NCBI GenBank assembly: GCA_964526475.1
Contig: CAZGKF010000071.1
Location: 1 to 10,954, forward strand
Length of the DNA: 10,954 bases
Origin: CAYVTV01 sp964526475
GTDB lineage: Bacteria; Bacteroidota; Bacteroidia; Bacteroidales; GCA-2748055
Direction of reading: 5' to 3'
Position 1 is the stretch's first letter, and the number at the start of each line of letters is the position of its first letter. Made by a program: the position numbers and the translations under genes. The notes under the pieces were generated by a model. The model ran no database searches and was not told the DNA's origin. It saw only the letters and a program-made list of their open reading frames with translations. Below are positions 1 to 6,550 of the stretch, one piece after another.

Positions 1-25
1 CAGGGGGCAGTGGGCAGGGGGCAGT
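1..25 (+). repeat. G-rich direct repeat at the left edge
   Basis: Two copies of GGGGGCAGT lie 14 bases apart, separated by GGGCA, so the motif GGG(GG)CAGT recurs about three times in 25 bases. The repeat starts at or before the window edge, so its full length is unknown. It contains three G runs (3-7, 12-14, 17-21) and could join a G-quadruplex if a fourth run lies outside. It is non-coding, and its function is unknown. It may be one end of a short tandem intergenic repeat. Confidence 0.6.
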
Positions 26-36
26 CAGTGAATCTA

Positions 37-62
37 ACTTTTCAGACAGCGCACTGAAAAGT
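37..62. repeat. Perfect 9-bp inverted repeat (stem-loop)
   Basis: ACTTTTCAG (37-45) and CTGAAAAGT (54-62) are perfect reverse complements with an 8-base loop. A T run (72-77) follows about 9 bases later on the plus strand, so this could be a weak intrinsic terminator for a gene left of the window, but the gap is longer than usual. The left arm overlaps a 13-mer that recurs, inverted and with one mismatch, at 10922-10934. A mobile or REP-like intergenic element is therefore an alternative reading. Confidence 0.55.
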
Positions 63-79
63 ACAAATGAATTTTTTCT

Positions 80-139
80 CAGATTTCGCTGATTTACAAT
101 GATGAAGGCATCTCATTCTGCAATAATATGCGAAATCTG
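80..139. repeat. REP-like long inverted repeat
   Basis: CAGATTTCGC (80-89) is the exact reverse complement of GCGAAATCTG (130-139). The 40 bases between them continue only as a loose, imperfect pairing. Long palindromes with arms reading roughly CAGATTTCGCAGATTA are, from memory, a recurring type of intergenic repeat in Bacteroidota and related genomes, and this looks like a degenerate copy. A partly similar stretch occurs at 10695-10710 (13 of 16 bases). It lies upstream of the promoter of the acetyltransferase gene. Confidence 0.55.
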
Positions 140-167
140 CAAGAAAAAAATAAAGCTTAGAAAAAGG

Positions 168-200
168 TTTTCCTACTGATAAAAATTCATATTATATTTG
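168..200 (+). promoter_or_regulatory. Bacteroidota-type promoter for the GNAT gene
   Basis: TATATTTG at 193-200 matches the Bacteroidota primary sigma -7 consensus TAnnTTTG exactly. A T-rich element, TTTT at 168-171, lies 21 bases upstream where the -33 element is expected, but lacks the preferred TTG. Transcription would start near 207, leaving a leader of about 20 bases before the ATG at 230. The -7 box is good; the -33 element is weak. Confidence 0.5.
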
Positions 201-229
201 CCTTATGTTTTATAACATTATTTCACAAT

Positions 230-706
230 ATGTTTTCAATTCGTAAGGCCGTTCCCGAGGATTTGGACAGAGTTTCCAGGTTATTCCGAAAGACAATCAA
301 ATCCGTAAATGCCAAAGATTATGATCCCATTCAGCTAAAGGCATGGTCAGCAAAATACAATGATATCAGCTGGTGGAGGGAACGTATTCGTACAGATTAT
401 TTTTTGATTGTGGAAGACCAGTGGCGCATCCTTGGTTTCTGTTCTGTTTCCGGGAAAGGTAGTCTTGATTTAATATATGTACACAAGGATTTTCAGGGAA
501 ACGGGGTTGGGAGTGCTCTTATGGCCGAAATAGACAATTACTATGCAAACCTGGGAATACGCGAAATAGTATCTGAAGTCAGCATTACGGCAAAACCATT
601 TTTCATAAAAATGGGTTTTGATTATTCTCAGAGACAGAAAAAAGATGTAAATGGGGTTGAGGTAATGAATTTCATTATGAGAAAAAAAGTAAAAAGTCAT
701 CCTTAG
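230..706 (+). CDS. GNAT-family N-acetyltransferase, YafP-like
   Basis: This 158-residue protein is predicted to be a cytoplasmic acetyl-CoA-dependent N-acyltransferase with a single GNAT fold. The acetyl-CoA pyrophosphate-binding loop is visible as QGNGVGSAL (89-97), directly after the beta-4 strand SLDLIYV. The C-terminal part has SITAKPFFIKMGF (118-130), the usual alpha-4/beta-6 region. That stretch, the early YDPIQLKAWSAK (31-42) and the ending FIMRKK resemble E. coli YafP as I remember it, so YafP-like is the best subfamily guess. The true substrate cannot be read from the sequence. The ATG at 230 sits about 20 bases after a good -7 box and gives a complete N-terminal beta strand (FSIRKA). 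No Shine-Dalgarno is present, as expected for the phylum. There is no terminator before rpsO, which starts 76 bases later behind its own promoter. Confidence 0.92.
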   Translation: MFSIRKAVPEDLDRVSRLFRKTIKSVNAKDYDPIQLKAWSAKYNDISWWRERIRTDYFLIVEDQWRILGFCSVSGKGSLDLIYVHKDFQGNGVGSALMAEIDNYYANLGIREIVSEVSITAKPFFIKMGFDYSQRQKKDVNGVEVMNFIMRKKVKSHP

Positions 707-708
707 TA

Positions 709-738
709 TTGATTAATGAAAAAAAATAAGTAATTTCG
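709..738 (+). promoter_or_regulatory. Bacteroidota-type promoter for rpsO
   Basis: TTG at 709-711, a 19-base spacer and TAATTTCG at 731-738 fit the Bacteroidota -33/-7 architecture (TTG, 19-21 bases, TAnnTTTG) with one mismatch in the -7 box. The predicted start near 745 leaves a leader of roughly 38 bases. That is short, and I see no structure in it resembling the E. coli S15-binding pseudoknot. Confidence 0.6.
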
Positions 739-782
739 CATTTCTAATTTTACTGTATTATAATATAAAAACCTGATTAGTA

Positions 783-1052
783 ATGATTTTAACTGCTGAA
801 AAGAAAAAAGAGATATTTGTGAAATTTGGCAAATCGGAAGCCAATACAGGTTCCTCTGAATCACAGATTGCTCTTTTCACCACAAGAATTAATCATCTCA
901 CTGAGCATTTGAAAATTAATAAAAAGGACTTCGGTACACAGCGAGCCTTATTGAAACTTGTCGGAAAACGAAGAAGTCTGCTTGATTATCTCAAAAAAGA
1001 AGACATAGGGAAATACAGAAAAATTCTTAAATCACTGAATCTGAGAAAATAA
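783..1052 (+). CDS. rpsO: 30S ribosomal protein S15
   Basis: This is a primary 16S rRNA-binding protein of the small subunit. It binds the central-domain three-way junction and nucleates platform assembly. The 89-residue length is the family norm. The family signature is intact in order: TGSSESQ (22-28), LTEHLK (39-44), KKDFGTQRALL (47-57), GKRRSLLDYLKK (61-72), and the basic end LNLRK. The DFGTQR version of the usual DHHSRR contact segment is the sort of variant seen in Bacteroidota. The gene is followed by an intrinsic terminator and then pnp, the same gene order as in E. coli and many other bacteria. In E. coli S15 represses its own translation, but no such element could be recognised here. 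Confidence 0.99.
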   Translation: MILTAEKKKEIFVKFGKSEANTGSSESQIALFTTRINHLTEHLKINKKDFGTQRALLKLVGKRRSLLDYLKKEDIGKYRKILKSLNLRK

Positions 1053-1059
1053 AAATGAG

Positions 1060-1089
1060 AAAAGGCAATTCAAAGTTGCCTTTTTTTCT
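1060..1089 (+). terminator. Intrinsic terminator between rpsO and pnp
   Basis: AAAAGGCAA (1060-1068) pairs with TTGCCTTTT (1076-1084) around a small loop, and the right arm runs into a T tract (1081-1087). It begins only 7 bases after the rpsO stop. It should end most rpsO transcripts, with pnp expressed by read-through or from an internal promoter; no clear TAnnTTTG box lies between the hairpin and pnp. The E. coli rpsO-pnp intergenic region also carries a terminator just after rpsO. Confidence 0.85.
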
Positions 1090-1119
1090 TAATATTATTA
1101 ATCTATTTAATATCAGAAT

Positions 1120-3246
1120 ATGTTTAACATTCATCAAAAATCAATTGATCTTGGCGATGGAAGGTCCATCTTAATTGAAACAGGAAAAATGGCAAAGCAA
1201 GCCGACGGGTCAGTTGTTGTCAGACAAGGAAATACCATGCTTCTTGCCACTGTGGTATCGGCAAAAGAAGCCAAAGAAAATGTAGATTTCCTGCCTTTGT
1301 CTGTCGATTATAAAGAAAAATTTGCTTCTTCCGGTCGTTTCCCCGGAGGCTTTATGAAAAGGGAGGCAAGACCGGGTGACTATGAGGTTCTTATTTCACG
1401 TTTGGTAGACAGAGTACTCAGACCCCTCTTTCCGGATGATTATCACGCTGAGACTTTTGTTAACATATTGCTTATTTCTGCTGAAAACGACATAATTCCT
1501 GATGCATTAGCCGGTTTAGCTGCTTCTGCTGCAATAGCCGTATCTGATGTTCCTTTTAACGGCCCTATTTCTGAAGTACGTGTAGCGCGTATTGATGGGA
1601 AATTCATAATTAATCCGACTTTCTCCCAGATAAAGAATGCAGATATTGATATAATGGTTGGTGCAACAAAAGAAAACATCATGATGGTAGAAGGTGAGAT
1701 GAATGAGGCATCGGAGGAAGATCTTCTCGAAGCCATGAAAATTGCTCACAATGCAATCATTCCACAGTGCGAAGCCCAGCTTGAACTTGCTGCCATGGTT
1801 AGTAAAGCAAAACGTGAGTATTCTCATGAAACAAATGACCCGGAGTTAAAAGACAGGATGCAAAATGAGTTGTACCAGAAAGCTTACGATCATGCTGCTA
1901 AATGTACTAAAGACAAGCATGAAAGAAGTGAAGGCTTCCAATCGATTATAAATGATTTTATAGAAAAACTGAAAGAAGAGAAACCTGAGGAAGAATTAAA
2001 CACAGCTCTTATTGAAAGGTATTATCACGAGATTGAAAAAAATGCTGTAAGGGATTTTGTACTGAAATCAGAGAAAAGGCTTGACGGCCGCAAATCTGAT
2101 GAAATTCGCGAAATAGTCTGTGAGGTGGATCTCTTGCCGACAGCCCACGGGTCAGCCTTATTTACACGTGGTGAAACGCAGTCTCTCACCACTGTTACCC
2201 TTGGTTCACGACTGGATGAGAAGATCATTGATGAGGTGCTGATCCAGGGAACAGAGAAATTTGTTTTGCATTATAATTTCCCGCCTTATTCCACAGGGGA
2301 TGCACGTCCATACCGTGGCGTATCACGCAGGGAGGTAGGGCATGGGAACCTTGCTCTTCGTGCTTTAAAACGCATGATACCAGGAGAGAACGATATTCCT
2401 TATGCAATACGTGTTGTTTCAGACATTCTTGAATCAAACGGTTCTTCATCTATGGCTACTGTTTGTGCAGGTACACTTTCACTTATGGATGCAGGTGTTA
2501 AAATGAAAAAACCCGTTTCAGGCATTGCTATGGGAATGATTTCTGATGCAGCAACCGGTAAATATGCTGTCCTTTCTGATATCCTTGGTGATGAAGACCA
2601 CCTTGGCGATATGGATTTCAAGGTAGCAGGGACAAAAGATGGTATTACTGCCACTCAAATGGACATAAAAGTTGATGGCTTATCCTACGAAGTACTTGCC
2701 AAAGCTCTTGAACAGGCAAAAAAAGGCAGATTACATATTCTTGCTGCCATGGAAAAGACTATGGCAAAACCCCGTGATGATTATAAACCCCATGCTCCAA
2801 GAATTGAACGCATTGAGATCATGAAAGAAATGATTGGAGCACTGATAGGCCCGGGAGGAAAAGTAATACAGGAAATACAGCGAGAAACAGGTACCACCAT
2901 AGCTATTGAAGAAGTCGATGGAAAAGGAATCGTTGATGTTTGCGCTGTAAATAAATCATCCATTGATTCTGCTATGGCATGGATTAACCGTATTATCGAA
3001 GTTCCCGAAATAGGTAAAATATATAAAGGTAAAGTTAAGTCTGTTGTTCAATTCGGAGCATTTATTGAAATACTTCCAAAGACTGAAGGCCTTTTACATA
3101 TTTCTGAAATAGAATGGAGGAGGCTTAAAACTGTTGATGAAGTATTGAAGGTTGGTGATGAAGTGGATGTAAAATTAATTGAAGTCGACAGTAAAAACGG
3201 AAAACTTAAGCTATCCAGAAAAATCTTATTACCCAAACCCGAATAG
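1120..3246 (+). CDS. pnp: Polyribonucleotide nucleotidyltransferase (PNPase)
   Basis: This 708-residue phosphorolytic 3'-to-5' exoribonuclease releases nucleoside diphosphates from RNA. It works as a ring-shaped trimer in the cytoplasm and often as part of an RNA degradosome. Domain order is complete: first RNase PH domain (about 13-145), helical linker (about 240-310), second, catalytic RNase PH domain (about 320-540), KH domain with GPGG loop (577-580), and S1 domain (about 632-701). Catalytic-core hallmarks are FPPYSTGDARPYRG (387-400), NGSSSMA (440-446, phosphate binding) and GDEDHLGDMDF (490-500, metal-binding acidic residues). The ATG at 1120 gives the normal N-terminus (NIHQKSIDLGDGRSILIETGKMA). 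The length is typical and there is no sign of truncation. Its stop codon lies inside a short palindrome. Confidence 0.99.
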   Translation: MFNIHQKSIDLGDGRSILIETGKMAKQADGSVVVRQGNTMLLATVVSAKEAKENVDFLPLSVDYKEKFASSGRFPGGFMKREARPGDYEVLISRLVDRVLRPLFPDDYHAETFVNILLISAENDIIPDALAGLAASAAIAVSDVPFNGPISEVRVARIDGKFIINPTFSQIKNADIDIMVGATKENIMMVEGEMNEASEEDLLEAMKIAHNAIIPQCEAQLELAAMVSKAKREYSHETNDPELKDRMQNELYQKAYDHAAKCTKDKHERSEGFQSIINDFIEKLKEEKPEEELNTALIERYYHEIEKNAVRDFVLKSEKRLDGRKSDEIREIVCEVDLLPTAHGSALFTRGETQSLTTVTLGSRLDEKIIDEVLIQGTEKFVLHYNFPPYSTGDARPYRGVSRREVGHGNLALRALKRMIPGENDIPYAIRVVSDILESNGSSSMATVCAGTLSLMDAGVKMKKPVSGIAMGMISDAATGKYAVLSDILGDEDHLGDMDFKVAGTKDGITATQMDIKVDGLSYEVLAKALEQAKKGRLHILAAMEKTMAKPRDDYKPHAPRIERIEIMKEMIGALIGPGGKVIQEIQRETGTTIAIEEVDGKGIVDVCAVNKSSIDSAMAWINRIIEVPEIGKIYKGKVKSVVQFGAFIEILPKTEGLLHISEIEWRRLKTVDEVLKVGDEVDVKLIEVDSKNGKLKLSRKILLPKPE

Positions 3247-3258
3247 GATTTCCTATTC
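3241..3258. repeat. Palindrome overlapping the pnp stop codon
   Basis: GAATAGGA (3241-3248) and TCCTATTC (3251-3258) are perfect reverse complements separated by TT, and the pnp TAG stop is inside the left arm. There is no T run directly after it, so it is not a standard intrinsic terminator. It could act as a 3'-end stabilising hairpin or a protein-binding site. The loop would be tight, with six or seven usable base pairs. Confidence 0.5.
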
Positions 3259-3392
3259 TATACTTTCCGAAGCGGATACTCTGCACTTTTTTTCATCAGA
3301 CAGGCTGGTGCGTTATATATACTTATAATGCATTGATTGTAATCTTTGTGCTGTAAATTAGATTTTTATAATTTTAAAACATGATTTTTTAT

Positions 3393-3424
3393 TTCTCATT
3401 ACCAATTATAAAAATCTATCTTTG
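3393..3424 (+). promoter_or_regulatory. Bacteroidota-type promoter for the prolyl oligopeptidase gene
   Basis: TATCTTTG at 3417-3424 matches TAnnTTTG exactly. The -33 region (TTC near 3393) is T-rich but lacks the canonical TTG. The leader would be about 22 bases to the ATG at 3454, similar to the leader of the acetyltransferase gene. This implies that the peptidase gene is transcribed independently of pnp. Confidence 0.6.
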
Positions 3425-3453
3425 ATACTTTACTCTCTTAAAAGTATTGAACC

Positions 3454-5562
3454 ATGAATTATTTTTATTTCTCTGTGCTTGCACTTTTTCTTCTCTCCTG
3501 CTCACACCAGTCATTACAATATCCTGAAACAAGGAAAGATGACACTGCAGATCACTATTTCGGAACGGAAGTAGCTGACCCTTACAGATGGCTTGAAGAT
3601 GACCGTTCTGAAGAAACGATGGAATGGGTTAAAAAACAAAATGAACTTACCTTTTCTTATCTGGAGAAAATACCTTTCCGTGAAAAAATAAGGGAAAGGC
3701 TCCTTAATATTATGAATTTCAGCAGAATGGGAGCGCCATGGAAAGAGGGGAATTATCATTTCTATTCATATAATGATGGCCTGCAGAATCAGAATGTTTA
3801 TTACATAAAAAAATCTGCCGAAGAGGAAGCCAAAGTTTTTCTGGATCCAAATCTCATGTCGGATGGAGGTATTGTTGCCCTGACAAATTTCGCTGTTTCA
3901 AAGGATCATAAATACGCCGGATATGGCATTTCACGGGGAGGTTCAGACTGGAGGGAGTTTTTTATAAGGGAAATTGAAACCGGGAATGACCTGGATGATC
4001 ATCTAAAATGGATTAAATTCAGCAGTATAGCCTGGTATAAAGACGGTTTTTTTTATAACAGGTTCAACAAACCGGAAGAGGGAGATGCACTTAAAGGAAT
4101 AAATCTGAACAGCAGGGTTTTTTATCATAAAGCCGGAACGCCTCAGACGGAAGATAAATTGGTATATGAAGATACCGGAAATCCTGGCAGAATATTCAAC
4201 CCTGAGGTAACTGAAGATGAAAGGTATTTAGTTTTATACATATCTGAAACAACTACAGGTAACGCATTATTTGTTAAAGACCTTGGTAAACCGGAAACTG
4301 ACTTTAATAAGCTGGTTACAGGTTTCGGGGAAAATTATTCTTTAATTGGGAACAAGGGTACAAAACTCTTTATCCTTACTAACCTGGATGCCCCAATGTA
4401 TAAACTCATTGGTGTTGACATGAATAATCCTTCCCCTGAGAACTGGGAAGATATTATCGGTGAGAAGAAATCTCAGGTATTGAAATCCTGCAGACTTGCA
4501 GGTGATAAAATTATTGCGCATTATATGCGTGATGCAAGATCTGTACTTGAAGTATTTTCTTTTGAAGGTAGTTTATTATATGAAATTCCACTTCCAGGTA
4601 TCGGAACTGTTTCTTCTTTCAATTCAAAATATGGAGATAATACGGCTTTTTTTATGTTCACATCTTTTAACGTACCTCCTGAAGTTTATCAGTATAATGT
4701 TAAAGAAAACAGCACCAGTCTGTATTTCAAACCCCAAGTGGATTTTGCAAGAGATGATTATATAACCCGCCAGGTTTTTTATAAGAGCAAAGACGGGACT
4801 GTTGTTCCCATGTTCATTGTGCATCATAAGGACATGAAGCCTGATGGGAACCGGCCTGCCCTGCTATATGGATATGGCGGTTTCAATGTTACTTACACTC
4901 CTGCTTTTTCCGTACAGAATGTTCTTTGGCTGGAAAATGGTGGAGTCTTTGCACTCGCCGGTATCCGTGGAGGAGGCGAATACGGTGAAGACTGGCATCA
5001 GGCAGGGACTATTCTGAAAAAACAAAATGTTTTTGATGACTTTATCGCTGCAGCTGAATTTCTTATTGACGAAAACTTCACCTCACCTAAAAGACTTGCA
5101 ATAATCGGAGGGTCTAACGGAGGATTACTGGTAGGGGCTGTTATAAATCAGCGTCCTGACCTGTTTGCAGTTGCATTCCCGGCAGTTGGGGTGATGGATA
5201 TGCTTAGATATCATAAATTTACAATTGGCAGATTATGGATCACGGATTATGGATCCAGTGAGGATTCCACTCAGTTTGACTACCTATACAGGTACTCTCC
5301 ACTGCATAATTTACGCAGGAATGTTGATTATCCTGCTGTGATGGTTACAACTGCCGATCATGATGACAGAGTAGTTCCTGCACATTCCTTCAAATATATT
5401 GCTGGATTGCAGGAGTTACAATCAGGGAAAAATCCAAGCCTTATACGGATAGAAACTGAAGCCGGACATGGAGCAGGTAAACCCATTTCCAAGACAATAG
5501 AGGAAATTGCAGATATAACTTCTTTTGGATTTTATCAGATGAAAGTTACACCCAAATATTGA
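3454..5562 (+). CDS. Prolyl oligopeptidase (S9A), predicted lipoprotein
   Basis: This serine peptidase of family S9A cleaves short peptides after proline. The 702-residue protein has an N-terminal hydrophobic segment ending in the lipobox LLSC (13-16), so Cys16 is the likely lipidated residue and the enzyme should face the periplasm. An S9A N-terminal segment follows (YPETRKDD, then VADPYRWLED), then a beta-propeller (about 75-420) that gates the active site, and the alpha/beta-hydrolase domain (about 430-702). The catalytic triad is visible: Ser554 in GGSNGG, Asp637 in ADHDDRVVP and His672 in AGHGAGKP, with Arg639 matching the substrate-binding arginine of the pig enzyme. The start is fixed by an in-frame TGA two codons upstream. 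The signal is unusual in having no Lys or Arg before the hydrophobic core. No acidic export motif follows the cysteine, so retention at the inner membrane is my inference. Secreted or periplasmic enzymes of this family are known in Bacteroidota (Elizabethkingia). Confidence 0.96.
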   Translation: MNYFYFSVLALFLLSCSHQSLQYPETRKDDTADHYFGTEVADPYRWLEDDRSEETMEWVKKQNELTFSYLEKIPFREKIRERLLNIMNFSRMGAPWKEGNYHFYSYNDGLQNQNVYYIKKSAEEEAKVFLDPNLMSDGGIVALTNFAVSKDHKYAGYGISRGGSDWREFFIREIETGNDLDDHLKWIKFSSIAWYKDGFFYNRFNKPEEGDALKGINLNSRVFYHKAGTPQTEDKLVYEDTGNPGRIFNPEVTEDERYLVLYISETTTGNALFVKDLGKPETDFNKLVTGFGENYSLIGNKGTKLFILTNLDAPMYKLIGVDMNNPSPENWEDIIGEKKSQVLKSCRLAGDKIIAHYMRDARSVLEVFSFEGSLLYEIPLPGIGTVSSFNSKYGDNTAFFMFTSFNVPPEVYQYNVKENSTSLYFKPQVDFARDDYITRQVFYKSKDGTVVPMFIVHHKDMKPDGNRPALLYGYGGFNVTYTPAFSVQNVLWLENGGVFALAGIRGGGEYGEDWHQAGTILKKQNVFDDFIAAAEFLIDENFTSPKRLAIIGGSNGGLLVGAVINQRPDLFAVAFPAVGVMDMLRYHKFTIGRLWITDYGSSEDSTQFDYLYRYSPLHNLRRNVDYPAVMVTTADHDDRVVPAHSFKYIAGLQELQSGKNPSLIRIETEAGHGAGKPISKTIEEIADITSFGFYQMKVTPKY

Positions 5563-5570
5563 TGTATTAG

Positions 5571-5936
5571 TTAGAAGGGGATAAAATTTATTTCATAACG
5601 GATCCTGTTGTCAAGTAATTCACCCAGCTCAAGGATCTCGGGATCATTATTATCATAATGCCAGTTAATTATCACTGTATGATCGACATTAATATCCTCA
5701 AGCTCTTTAAAAAGTTTAAAAACATTTTTGAAGCTCGCGGAGTCAATGTATTCAAAATGGCAATTAATAATAGTCTCCTTTTCAGGATCATTAATATACT
5801 CCTTTAACCAGTCAAACAGGGGGGAAAAAAAAATATCGGGATTACTAAGTATGGAACATCCTTTAAATTCAAGAATACCTTTGCTACAATGAATTCCCAG
5901 TGTTTTCTCAGTTGCAGGAATATTTAATTCGTTCAT
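5571..5936 (-). CDS. SiaC-like (DUF1987) regulatory protein, copy 1
   Basis: This small cytoplasmic protein (121 residues) is of the DUF1987/SiaC type, a fold related to anti-sigma factor antagonists. In Pseudomonas aeruginosa, SiaC is phosphorylated on a Thr by SiaB, dephosphorylated by SiaA, and in its unphosphorylated state activates the diguanylate cyclase SiaD. Family features seen here are the start MNELNIPATEKTL, the GILEFKGCSI strand pair (20-29), the DWLKEY helix, the switch segment EYIDSASFKN (62-71), and NWHYDNNDPEILELGE (91-106). The usual NTSS of the switch loop reads DSAS, putting Ser66 where SiaC has its phosphorylated Thr. The gene ends 8 bases from the prolyl oligopeptidase stop (convergent). 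It lies 221 bases downstream of its paralogue, so it may have its own promoter, although no TAnnTTTG box was found. No kinase, phosphatase or cyclase partner is in the window. The family assignment is from motif memory. Confidence 0.8.
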   Translation of the reverse strand: MNELNIPATEKTLGIHCSKGILEFKGCSILSNPDIFFSPLFDWLKEYINDPEKETIINCHFEYIDSASFKNVFKLFKELEDINVDHTVIINWHYDNNDPEILELGELLDNRIRYEINFIPF

Positions 5937-6117
5937 TCTATTATCAGATTAATGAAACATGTAAGCTCTGTAAATAACTAATATTCATATGATATATATC
6001 AATACATATTGTAAGGTTTAATCGAATTTCTGTCATGTAAGGTATAAAAAAATAATTAAGATATTTCTAAATCCTATAACAGATTATGAATATATTATTA
6101 ACATTTTATTAAGTGAT

Positions 6118-6133
6118 AACCGCCTGTGCGGTT
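6118..6133 (-). terminator. GC-rich hairpin after SiaC-like copy 2
   Basis: AACCGC (6118-6123) and GCGGTT (6128-6133) form a perfect 6-bp stem with a 4-base loop, in otherwise very AT-rich DNA. It starts 24 bases after the stop of the minus-strand gene at 6158. On that strand the bases that follow (ATCACTTAATAAAA) are AT-rich but not a clean T run. Terminator activity is likely but not certain. If real, it separates the two SiaC-like genes into different transcripts. Confidence 0.5.
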
Positions 6134-6157
6134 TAACATAGAAAATCAGCTGACAAA

Positions 6158-6550
6158 TTAATTACCAGCTTTAATCTGTGAACCATTTTGAATAAGTTCG
6201 AAATCCAGATCAATCCTTCCCTTAAGAATTTCCCCAAGCTCAAGTACTTCAGGATCCTCGTAATCGAAGTACCATTTAACAACAATCTTTTTTTGCTTTT
6301 TTTTAATTGCTGTTAATTCTTTTAATAAATTAAATAAATTTTTAAATGATGCAGAATCAATATATTCTATTTTACAGATCACCTCCGTTATTTCCTCAGG
6401 TTCCTGGTTGTATTTTTTTACCCATTCCATAACAGGACTGAAAAATGCCTTTGGATCATTGGTTATTGAACACCCAAGAAACTCTATTCTCCCTTTTTTG
6501 CAGTTAACTGCCAAAGTTTTACCTGTAGGTTTTATTGATAAATCATTCAT
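6158..6550 (-). CDS. SiaC-like (DUF1987) regulatory protein, copy 2
   Basis: This 130-residue paralogue of the protein at 5571-5936 aligns with it without gaps over the first 80 residues. By eye, 44 of those 80 are identical, including an unbroken EYIDSASFKN (62-71) with Ser66 at the switch position and FFSP at 36-39. The second half keeps VKWYFDYEDPEVLELGEIL (91-109), a family hallmark, but adds a 9-residue polar tail (QNGSQIKAGN region) absent from copy 1. A lysine-rich stretch (83-88, KKKQKK) is also specific to this copy. The predicted role is a phosphorylation-switched partner-binding protein; the partner is unknown. The gene is divergent from the polyprenyl glycosylphosphotransferase, with 381 bases between the start codons. 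A GC-rich hairpin follows the stop. The two genes look like an old tandem duplication. Confidence 0.8.
   Translation of the reverse strand: MNDLSIKPTGKTLAVNCKKGRIEFLGCSITNDPKAFFSPVMEWVKKYNQEPEEITEVICKIEYIDSASFKNLFNLLKELTAIKKKQKKIVVKWYFDYEDPEVLELGEILKGRIDLDFELIQNGSQIKAGN

Noticed and set aside
1..25. Possible CRISPR or satellite array at the left edge
   Set aside because: Only about two short units are visible, with no unique spacers of regular length and no cas gene.
1443..2963. Several minus-strand open frames of 60-103 codons inside pnp
   Set aside because: They lie antisense to a full-length conserved gene, and their products are low-complexity Ser/Ile-rich sequences with no recognisable domain.
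4496..4827. Open frames on both strands inside the prolyl oligopeptidase gene
   Set aside because: They are frame shadows of an intact S9A reading frame with no start signals or recognisable motifs.
5571..6550. A complete SiaABCD-type c-di-GMP module
   Set aside because: No GGDEF cyclase, PP2C phosphatase or SiaB-like kinase is encoded in the window; only the two SiaC-like proteins are present.
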